A model generated the notes under the pieces. That model ran no database searches, was not told the origin of the DNA, and worked only from the letters and a program-made list of their open reading frames with translations. A program made the position numbers and the translations under genes. A DNA stretch of 19,013 nt from Defluviicoccus sp. (GTDB taxonomy: Bacteria > Pseudomonadota > Alphaproteobacteria > MPNO01), in NCBI GenBank assembly GCA_028820945.1, contig JAPPHW010000014.1:1-19013 (forward strand). The letters run 5' to 3'. Positions 5,989 to 13,204 of the stretch are shown here, in pieces; the first letter of the stretch is position 1; each line of letters starts with the position of its first letter.

Positions 5989-8925
5989 ACCGCCGACATG
6001 TCTCCCCACCGCAAGAAACTCATCGAGGTCTCCCTGCCGCTGGAAGCGATCAATAGGGCGTCGGCGCGGGAGAAGTCGATTCGGCATGGGCATCCGTCGA
6101 CCCTGCATCTGTGGTGGGCGCGACGGCCGCTGGCGGCGTGCCGGGCGGTGCTGTTCGCGCAGCTGATCGACGATCCGGAGTCATGGCCCGAAGAGTTCCC
6201 GACCGAGGAGGACCAGGCGCACGAACGGGCGCGGCTGCACCGAATCATCGCCGAAATGGTGCCGTGGGAGGCAACCAACGACGAGCTGATTCTGAACCGG
6301 GCGCGCTATGAGATCGCGCGATCTCTCGCCCGAGGCCGGGGCGAGGCGCCGCCGCCGCGCGAGGACCCGGAGGCGGTGCTGTTCTGGCTCGCCGACAACG
6401 CGCCTCCGGTTTGCGATCCGTTCTGCGGCGGCGGCTCGATCCCGCTGGAGGCGCAGCGGCTCGGCCTGCACGCGCACGGGTCGGACCTCAACCCGGTCGC
6501 GGTACTGGTGTCCAAGGCGACTTGCGAGATCCCGCCCAAATTCGCCGGGCGTTCCCCGGTCAACCCCGACCGCGACCCGCACGTGGCGTGGAAGGGCGCA
6601 CAGGGGCTCGCCGAGGATATCCGCCATTACGGCCAGTGGATGCGCGACGAGGCAGAGTCCCGGATCGGGCACCTCTACCCGAAGGTCGCAGTCACCGAGA
6701 CGATGGTGGCGGAACGGCCGGACCTCAAGCCGTATGCCGGCAAGGAGCTGACCGTCATTGCTTGGATTTGGTCACGTACGGTCGCCTCGCCTGATCCGAT
6801 GGCGCGGGGAGCGCGCGTCCCACTGGTTTCATCTTTTATGCTCTCAACCAAGTCGGGAAAGCAGGCTTGGGCCGAAATTGTCCACGACACGGAGGCTCCG
6901 GATGCCTGGCGCTTCGTCGTGAACACGGGCACGATCAACGAGGACGATGAAGCAAGAAAAAAATTGGGAACCAAAGCGGGCAAGGCACAAGATTTCCTTT
7001 GCTGTCTGACCGGTACTCCCATCCAACGGACCTACATTCAGGCTGAAGGCAAGGCAGATCGGCTAGCTAAACGCTTGATGGCAGTTGTGGTCGCCGACGC
7101 CCGCGGCCGGCTTTATTTGGGGCCGAAAGACTTAGAAGAATTGGTAGCCGATGCGGAGGAGATGCGCGAACTCGTCTCCAGCGCGCGAACTGGTTTCCTG
7201 TCTGGATCCACGCCGACACGAGCAATGATTACGGGGGGCGTGTGTTCGGCGTACGGCCTCAGAACTTGGGGGCATCTCTTCACCGACCGGCAGCTGGTGG
7301 CGCTGACGACCCTTTCGGACCTTGTTGCGGAAGCGCGGGAGAAGGTGCTGGTGGATGCGCTGGCCGCCGGCATGGACGCCGACGCGCCCCGCCTCGCCGA
7401 TGGCGGCACCGGCGCCCAAGCCTACGCCGACGCCGTGGCGACATACTTGGGGTTGGCGACCGCAAAGGCCGCGGATTTGGGGAATTCCCTTTGCAGATGG
7501 GAACCGATCGCCCAATGCCCGAGACAGCTCTTTGCCAGACAGGCGATTCCGATGGTTTGGGACTTCGCGGAAGCAAACCCGTTTTCCAGGTCGTCCGGCA
7601 GTTGGGTGGTCTTTTGCGAGGGGCTGGCTAGGGCTCTGGAACGATGCTTCACGCTCAAGAACCTCGCCCCAGCGACCCTGGAGCAGCGCGACATCACGCT
7701 TCATGGCGACACCCAGCCCCGGATGATTGCCACCGATCCCCCCTACTACGACAACATCGGCTATGCCGATCTCTCAGATTTCTTTTACGTCTGGCAGCGC
7801 CGCGCTCTGCGAAGCGTGTGGCCCCATCTGTTCCGCCGTGTGCTGGTGCCGAAGGACGAAGAGCTCGTCGCCACGCCCTACCGCCACGGCGGCAAGGAAA
7901 CGGCGGAACGATTTTTCATGGAAGGCATGGGGAAGGCGCTGGCCAACATGCGTCAGTCCGGAATCGATCAATATCCGGTTACGCTCTATTACGCCTTCAA
8001 ACAGTCGGAAGTTGCAAAGGAAGGTCTGACCTCCCCGGGTTGGGCTACCTTTTTGCAAGCCGTGTTCGATACGGGCTACGTCATTGACGGCACGTGGCCC
8101 ATGCGGACCGAGAACGCGAGCAGAATGATCGGTCAGGGATCGAACGCCCTCGCGTCCTCCATCGTTCTCGTCTGCCGCAAACGGCCCGACGACGCGCCCG
8201 TCGTCACTCGCCGGGAGTTCGTGGCGCAGCTCCGCTCAACGCTTCCTGAGGCACTCGCCAGAATTCGCGAGGGCGGCGTCGGTCCTGTCGACATGGCGCA
8301 GGCGGCGATCGGCCCCGGCATGGGCGTGTTCACCGCCGCGTCCCGAGTACTGGAGGCCGACGATTCGCCGATGACCGTGCGCACGGCCATCGCGCTGATC
8401 AACCAGGTGAGGGACGAAATCTCCGGTGAGGAGGCGACCGGCTACGACGCCGACACCCGGTTCTGCATCGACTGGTTCGAGACCTTCGACATGGCGGAGG
8501 GCGTATCGGGAGAGGCGATCACCATGGCGCAGGCCTACGGCATCGGGATCGGCGACCTCGAGACCGCGGGGGTCTTCAGCGCCCGAGGCGGTTCGGCGCG
8601 GCTGCTCCGCCGGGACGAGCTTCCGGCGGACTGGACCCCCGCGACCGACAAGCGCCTGACCGACTGGGAATGCGCGCAGCACCTGGCACGCATGCTGGAG
8701 TCGCCGGAGGGCGGCATCGACGCTGCGGCGCACCTCTACGCGCGGATGGAGCCGGACCGGGCGGAGGCCGCACGCCTGCTCGCCTACCGCCTCTACGACA
8801 TCTGCGAGCGCAAGGACCGCGCCGCCGAGGCGCAGGTCTGGAACATGCTGGCCCGCGAATGGCCGGCGCTCGAAGCCGCCGCGGCGGGGATGGAAACCGA
8901 TGCCGGCGAGCCCCTACTCTTGTAG
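5986..8925 (+). CDS. DUF1156 DNA amino-methyltransferase, defence-associated
   Basis: A 979-residue protein predicted to transfer a methyl group from S-adenosylmethionine to the exocyclic amine of adenine or cytosine, probably marking self DNA. The N-terminus is a typical DUF1156 region (IEVSLPLEAIN, then HLWWARRPLAACRAV at about 42-56). Motif I is DPFCGGGS (144-151), the cofactor-binding loop. The catalytic motif IV is DPPYYDN (584-590), the DPPY form of N6-adenine/N4-cytosine enzymes. The long stretch between them (about 255-580) is the best candidate for target recognition. The C-terminal 300 residues are helical. The frame is intact. The middle of the gene is far poorer in GC than its ends, which suggests recombination. 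Homologues recur beside DUF499 ATPases and SNF2 helicases, as here. No partner restriction enzyme of classical type is present. Confidence 0.9.
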   Translation: MTADMSPHRKKLIEVSLPLEAINRASAREKSIRHGHPSTLHLWWARRPLAACRAVLFAQLIDDPESWPEEFPTEEDQAHERARLHRIIAEMVPWEATNDELILNRARYEIARSLARGRGEAPPPREDPEAVLFWLADNAPPVCDPFCGGGSIPLEAQRLGLHAHGSDLNPVAVLVSKATCEIPPKFAGRSPVNPDRDPHVAWKGAQGLAEDIRHYGQWMRDEAESRIGHLYPKVAVTETMVAERPDLKPYAGKELTVIAWIWSRTVASPDPMARGARVPLVSSFMLSTKSGKQAWAEIVHDTEAPDAWRFVVNTGTINEDDEARKKLGTKAGKAQDFLCCLTGTPIQRTYIQAEGKADRLAKRLMAVVVADARGRLYLGPKDLEELVADAEEMRELVSSARTGFLSGSTPTRAMITGGVCSAYGLRTWGHLFTDRQLVALTTLSDLVAEAREKVLVDALAAGMDADAPRLADGGTGAQAYADAVATYLGLATAKAADLGNSLCRWEPIAQCPRQLFARQAIPMVWDFAEANPFSRSSGSWVVFCEGLARALERCFTLKNLAPATLEQRDITLHGDTQPRMIATDPPYYDNIGYADLSDFFYVWQRRALRSVWPHLFRRVLVPKDEELVATPYRHGGKETAERFFMEGMGKALANMRQSGIDQYPVTLYYAFKQSEVAKEGLTSPGWATFLQAVFDTGYVIDGTWPMRTENASRMIGQGSNALASSIVLVCRKRPDDAPVVTRREFVAQLRSTLPEALARIREGGVGPVDMAQAAIGPGMGVFTAASRVLEADDSPMTVRTAIALINQVRDEISGEEATGYDADTRFCIDWFETFDMAEGVSGEAITMAQAYGIGIGDLETAGVFSARGGSARLLRRDELPADWTPATDKRLTDWECAQHLARMLESPEGGIDAAAHLYARMEPDRAEAARLLAYRLYDICERKDRAAEAQVWNMLAREWPALEAAAAGMETDAGEPLLL

Positions 8926-8959
8926 GCACGAGCATGTTCCACTGCGGTAGAAAGACCCG

Positions 8960-9727
8960 ATGGGGCTAGACGCGGCCAGAGGCGCCAGACAGCGGGTAGA
9001 TCGGGCTCTGGAAGCTCTCCGGGTCGGGCTCGGAGCCTATGTCGAGAGGCACATGCGCGACCGGCACGGCGAGCGTTGGCGCGATCATGCAAGCCGGACG
9101 CGGGGCGACGAGGCGGGCCGGGAGCTCGATATCTACGCGCTCCTCAAGACTTTGCTCGACAACTGGAACGACCTGTTCCGGCATGATAGCCAACTGCGCC
9201 GGGCGAGAAGCTTCATCTCGCTTGCCATGGACGCGCGCAACAGAGCCGCACATTTCTCCGGCGAGCTGTCCACACGGGAGGCGCTACGCTACCTGGACGC
9301 GATGCGCGAACTGGCGGTTGCAGTGGGCGCAACGCCGCAGGCCGGGATCATAGAAACTCTCTACGACGAACAGACCACGGCCAGTGCTTCCCAAGCCATT
9401 CCGGCACTTGCACCCCCGGTGCCCCACAAGTCTGCCGCGACGGGGACGGTACGCGGCAAGTATGCACCGCTATACAGTCATCTCATCGCGAGGGACGGCG
9501 CTTTCTGGCACGCATCCTTCCGTGAGGTCGAGTCCGTCCTCGGGTTCGATCTGCCGGCGTCCGCCAGGCGGCACCCAGCTTGGTGGGCAAACCAGGAAAC
9601 CGGCCGTAGTCATGCGCTCGCATGGCAGGCCGCGGGATGGAGAACCCGGGACCTGAATCTCACGGCGGAAACCGTGACCTTCGAACGCGCAGGAAATCCG
9701 GGAGCGCGGGACCGGGATCGACGTTGA
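8960..9727 (+). CDS. Swt1-type HEPN domain fused to DUF7662
   Basis: A 255-residue protein in two parts. Residues 13-142 are a Swt1-family HEPN domain with RNRAAH (93-98), the RNxxxH signature of HEPN ribonucleases. Residues about 165-245 (KYAPLYSHL, then LGFDLPASARRHPAWWAN and HALAWQAAGW) match my memory of DUF7662, a small domain of unknown function. The HEPN part is a near copy of the start of the following DUF499 gene. The gene lies 34 bases after the methylase and 77 before the ATPase. An RNase toxin, or a regulator that pairs with the HEPN of the ATPase, are both possible; the intact RNxxxH argues for activity. The start is the ATG that puts the HEPN domain close to the N-terminus. Confidence 0.8.
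   Translation: MGLDAARGARQRVDRALEALRVGLGAYVERHMRDRHGERWRDHASRTRGDEAGRELDIYALLKTLLDNWNDLFRHDSQLRRARSFISLAMDARNRAAHFSGELSTREALRYLDAMRELAVAVGATPQAGIIETLYDEQTTASASQAIPALAPPVPHKSAATGTVRGKYAPLYSHLIARDGAFWHASFREVESVLGFDLPASARRHPAWWANQETGRSHALAWQAAGWRTRDLNLTAETVTFERAGNPGARDRDRR
8996..9385 (+). repeat. HEPN-coding repeat, copy 1
   Basis: This 130-codon segment aligns without gaps to 9853-10242. By hand count 103 of 130 residues are identical. The DNA is also clearly alike, for example around CTCCTCAAGAC and GACAACTGGAACGA. It spans the whole HEPN domain up to LYDEQT; similarity stops soon after in both genes. Confidence 0.9.
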
Positions 9728-9804
9728 CGCCGCCGCAGCCGTCCGTTCAGGTATGCGCGGCGCCTCAATTTGCGCCGTAGATCGATCGAAACCAGAATTT
9801 CTGC

Positions 9805-12800
9805 ATGAGCGATACGGAAACGACAGCGGCGGCATTGGCCGCGAAGCAGAGGGTGGAGAAGGCCGTCGAGGCGCTGCGGGTCGGACTCGGCCCCTATGTC
9901 GGCAAGCACATGCGCGACCGCCACGGCAATCGCTGGCGGCACTATGCGAGCCGCGCGCGGGGGGACGAGTCCAGCGGGGATCTCGACCTCTACGCCCTCC
10001 TCAAGACGCTGCTCGACAACTGGAACGATTTGTTCCGGCACGACGACGGATTGCGCAGGGCGCGGAGCTTCATCTCGCTCGCCATGGATGCCCGCAACAG
10101 GGCCGCGCATTTCACCGGCGAGATGCCGGCACGGGAGGCGCTGCGCTATCTCGACGCGCTGCGCGAGGTGGCCGCCGCGGTCGGCGCCGCTCCCCAGGCC
10201 GGGATCATAGAAAAGCTCTACGACGAACAGACCGCGGCGAGCGGGATCCCGGCCGAGTCGGAGCCCCCGGGCCTCGATCTCGAAGAGCCTCCCGCACCAG
10301 AACATCTGCGTCCCTGGCGCGATGTCTGCGAGCCGCATCCGGACGTGCTCGAAGCGCGGTTCTCCGATGCCGACTTCGCGGCCAACCTGGCGCATGTCGA
10401 CCAGCGCGAGGGCAGCGAGGAATACACCGACCCGGCCGCGTTCTTCCGCATCACCTATGCGACGGAGGGGCTACGGCGCGTGCTCGCCGCGGCGATCGCG
10501 CGGCTGGCCGGCGAAGGCGGCGATCCGGTGATCGGGCTGCAAACCAATTTCGGCGGCGGCAAGACCCACACCATGCTCGCGCTCTACCACCTGGCGGGCG
10601 CGGCCGAGGCGGGCTACCGGCCCCAAGAGCTCGACGGCATGGCGCCGATCCTCGGGGCGGCGGGCGTCGAAACCCTGGACCGGGTCAACCGCGCCGTGTT
10701 CGTCGGCACCCACAAGGGCGCGGCCGAGGCGATGCACGCCGAAGGGGGCCGCGAGATCCGCACGCTCTGGGGCTACCTGGCTTTCCGGCTGGGCGGCTGG
10801 GAGGCGGTCGAGACCATCGCCGATTCCGAGGAGGCCGGCACCAACCCCGGCTCGGAGCGGCTGATCCCGATCCTGCGGAGCGCCGCGCCCTGCCTGATCC
10901 TGATGGACGAGGTGGTGGCCTTCGCGCGCCAACTGCGCGGCGTCGAATACGACGCCTTCCACGCCTTCATCCAGTCGCTCACCGAGGCCTCGGCCGCGGT
11001 GGACGGCGCGGTTGTCGTCGGGTCGCTGCCGGAATCGGGCGCGGAGGTCGGCGACGAACAGGGCCGGGATGCGCTCCAGCGGCTGGAGAAGATATTCGGC
11101 CGGGTTCAATCCGCGTGGACCCCGGCGAGCGGCGCCGAGACCTTCGAGATCGTCCGGCGGCGACTATTCCAGCCGCTCGACGAGGCGGGCGAGAAGGTGC
11201 GGGACGAAACCATCCGCGCCTTCCGCAAGCTCTACCGCGACCACCGGGCCGATTTCCCGCCGGAAGTCCGCGAGGCGGCGTACGAGGACGAGATGCGGCG
11301 GGCCTATCCGCTGCATCCCGAGGTGCTGCGGCGTTTCTCCGGCGACTGGTCGGTGCTGGAGAAGTTCCAGCGCACGCGCGGCATCCTCAAGATCATGGCG
11401 AGCGCGGTCTACGCGCTGTGGAGCGGGGAGAGCGCCGCGCCGCTGATCACGCCGGCGCTGCTGCCGTTCCGCGACGCGAAGGTGCGCACCGCGCTGCTGG
11501 AGCCGCTGGACCGCGCGTTCGGGCCGATCCTGCAATCCGAGGTCGACGGCGATCAATCGCTCACCGCCCGGATCGAATCCCAGCGCCCGCGCTTTTCTCG
11601 GTCGAAGGCGGCGACGCAGGCGGCGCGGGCGGTGTTCTTCGCGACCGCACCCCGCGCCGGCACCGGCAGCGCCGGCATGACCGGCACCGAGATCCGCCTC
11701 GCCTGCGCCCAGCCCGGTGACCAGATCGCGATCTTCGGCGAGGCGCTACAGGAGATCGCGTCGCGCTCGGCCCATCTCTATCGCGACGGCGACAGCTACT
11801 GGTTCTCTCCGCAGGCTACGCTGAACAAGCTCGCCGCCGACCGGGCCGGGGACGTGACCGACGACTACGCCGACCGGCGCATCGTCGAGCTCCTGCGCGA
11901 CGAGCAGCGCGGCCGGGCCGGCTTCCCGCGGGTCCACGCCGCGCCGGACAACCCGACCGACATCGAGGACCGGCGCGCGATGGCGCTGATCGTCCTGCCG
12001 CCTTCGGCACCGCACGACGCGAGCAGCGGGGCGGAGTCGAAGGCGGCCGAGCGCGCCAGGGAGACCATCGAGCGCAGGGGGAGCGGGCAGCGGCGTTATC
12101 GCAACGCGCTGGTGTTCGCCGCGGCGGACGCATCGACGGTCGAGACCGCGCGCGAGAATGCCAAGCGCGAACGCGCCTGGCAATCGATCCTCGACGACAA
12201 GGACCTGATGGAGAACCAGACCGGGGCGCAGGTGCGCGACGCCCAGACCCAGGCCGAACGGAGCCGTCAGTCGCTGCTGCAAAGCGTCCGGGGCGCGTGG
12301 GTCCACGTTCTCTATCCCGACCCGCCGGACGACGCCGACGGCGGCGCGGGCTACGTCGTGCGCTCGTCGCGCCTGGTCAATCGCGGCGGCGCCAAGCCGG
12401 TCCCGGAGGCGGTGTGGGACAAGGCGAAGTCCGACGATACCGTTCTGGACGCAATCGGCCCGGACAATCTGACCAAGGAGCTCGATCGGGTGTGGCCGCC
12501 GGAGCGCCCCCATCTGGCGATCGAGGACATCCGCGACTGGTTCGCATCCTATGTCTACCTGCCCCGGCTGCGCGACGACGCGGCGCTCGACGGCGCGTTG
12601 CAGAAGCTGGTCGAGGACCTGGCCCATCCCTACGCGTTCGCGGCGTCGTTCGACGAGGAGGCCGGCACCTATGGCGATGTGGTGGACGGCAGGGCGCTGT
12701 TGCCGGGCATGCTGGGCGACGGGCTCCTGGTGCGCCGAGACGCCATCCCGACGCCGTCCGACGACCCCGGGAAGCCCGGGGAAAGCGCGGAACCGGGCGG

Positions 12801-13095
12801 GGAGAAGCCCAGACCGCCGGGCTCGGAGGACCCCGCCCCCGCCGCACGGTGGCCGAAACGGTTCTTCGCCTCGCTCCCGGTCGACCCGGAACGGGCCGGG
12901 CTGGAAGTCGCGCGCATCATGGACGGCCTGCTGGTCGAGCTCACCCGCGCGCCCGGGAGCAGCATCGCGCTGACCCTGGAAATCCAGGGCAGCGGCGGCG
13001 AAGACGGCTACCCCGAGGACGTGGTCGAAACTGTCAAGGCCAACGCCCGCGACCTCAAGCTCAACGACGACGATTTGGGGTTCGAGGAGAACTAG
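9805..13095 (+). CDS. HEPN-DUF499 AAA+ ATPase, defence-associated
   Basis: A 1096-residue cytoplasmic ATPase. Residues 17-146 are a Swt1-family HEPN domain with RNRAAH at 97-102, a probable metal-independent RNase site. From about residue 170 the protein matches DUF499: the P-loop is FGGGKTH (249-255), in the atypical GGGKT form of the family, and the Walker B is LILMDE, with D368 and E369. Further ATPase and helical segments continue to about 980. A proline- and charge-rich linker (about 985-1015) precedes a last conserved domain ending at 1096. DUF499 proteins are known as partners of DUF1156 methylases in predicted defence islands; the fused HEPN suggests that ATP-driven sensing could be coupled to RNA cleavage. 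The ribosome site before ATG 9805 is weak. It follows the HEPN-DUF7662 gene in the same orientation. Confidence 0.88.
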   Translation: MSDTETTAAALAAKQRVEKAVEALRVGLGPYVGKHMRDRHGNRWRHYASRARGDESSGDLDLYALLKTLLDNWNDLFRHDDGLRRARSFISLAMDARNRAAHFTGEMPAREALRYLDALREVAAAVGAAPQAGIIEKLYDEQTAASGIPAESEPPGLDLEEPPAPEHLRPWRDVCEPHPDVLEARFSDADFAANLAHVDQREGSEEYTDPAAFFRITYATEGLRRVLAAAIARLAGEGGDPVIGLQTNFGGGKTHTMLALYHLAGAAEAGYRPQELDGMAPILGAAGVETLDRVNRAVFVGTHKGAAEAMHAEGGREIRTLWGYLAFRLGGWEAVETIADSEEAGTNPGSERLIPILRSAAPCLILMDEVVAFARQLRGVEYDAFHAFIQSLTEASAAVDGAVVVGSLPESGAEVGDEQGRDALQRLEKIFGRVQSAWTPASGAETFEIVRRRLFQPLDEAGEKVRDETIRAFRKLYRDHRADFPPEVREAAYEDEMRRAYPLHPEVLRRFSGDWSVLEKFQRTRGILKIMASAVYALWSGESAAPLITPALLPFRDAKVRTALLEPLDRAFGPILQSEVDGDQSLTARIESQRPRFSRSKAATQAARAVFFATAPRAGTGSAGMTGTEIRLACAQPGDQIAIFGEALQEIASRSAHLYRDGDSYWFSPQATLNKLAADRAGDVTDDYADRRIVELLRDEQRGRAGFPRVHAAPDNPTDIEDRRAMALIVLPPSAPHDASSGAESKAAERARETIERRGSGQRRYRNALVFAAADASTVETARENAKRERAWQSILDDKDLMENQTGAQVRDAQTQAERSRQSLLQSVRGAWVHVLYPDPPDDADGGAGYVVRSSRLVNRGGAKPVPEAVWDKAKSDDTVLDAIGPDNLTKELDRVWPPERPHLAIEDIRDWFASYVYLPRLRDDAALDGALQKLVEDLAHPYAFAASFDEEAGTYGDVVDGRALLPGMLGDGLLVRRDAIPTPSDDPGKPGESAEPGGEKPRPPGSEDPAPAARWPKRFFASLPVDPERAGLEVARIMDGLLVELTRAPGSSIALTLEIQGSGGEDGYPEDVVETVKANARDLKLNDDDLGFEEN
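9853..10242 (+). repeat. HEPN-coding repeat, copy 2
   Basis: Partner of 8996-9385, 857 bases downstream in the same orientation, at the start of the DUF499 gene. Differences are spread evenly (27 of 130 residues, mostly conservative) and both copies keep the RNxxxH motif, so this is an older duplication under selection and not a recent exact copy. Confidence 0.9.
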
Positions 13096-13149
13096 CCCAG
13101 GTGCCTCCAATCCGGACAACCGAATGCAACTTCCGCTCTTACCAATTGA

Positions 13150-13182
13150 TGGCACCAGCGGACAGTGAACCATCTGGTGCTA
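13150..13182. promoter_or_regulatory. Inverted repeat between the ATPase and NERD-STAND genes
   Basis: GCACCAG (13152-13158) and CTGGTGC (13174-13180) are perfect 7-base arms around a 15-base loop; one G-T and one T-A pair can extend the stem. There is no T-tract, so it is not a standard intrinsic terminator. It sits 55 bases after the ATPase stop and just before the next gene, where it could be an operator, an attenuator or a processing site. I see no convincing promoter hexamers in the 109-base gap 13096-13204. Confidence 0.4.
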
Positions 13183-13204
13183 GCGGAGAGCTCCTGAATT
13201 CGCC

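Noticed and set aside
539..8925. Calling the locus DISARM
   Set aside because: Only a DrmD-like helicase is present. The methylase is of the DUF1156 type, and drmA, drmB and drmC are not found.
9753..11720. A 655-codon plus-strand open frame overlapping the DUF499 gene
   Set aside because: Gly, Arg, Ala and Pro make up most of it, with no domain; it is the +1 shadow of the ATPase, whose P-loop and Walker B lie in the other frame.
11746..13173. A 475-codon minus-strand open frame
   Set aside because: Antisense shadow of the DUF499 C-terminus, with low-complexity Arg/Val/Gly composition and no ribosome site.
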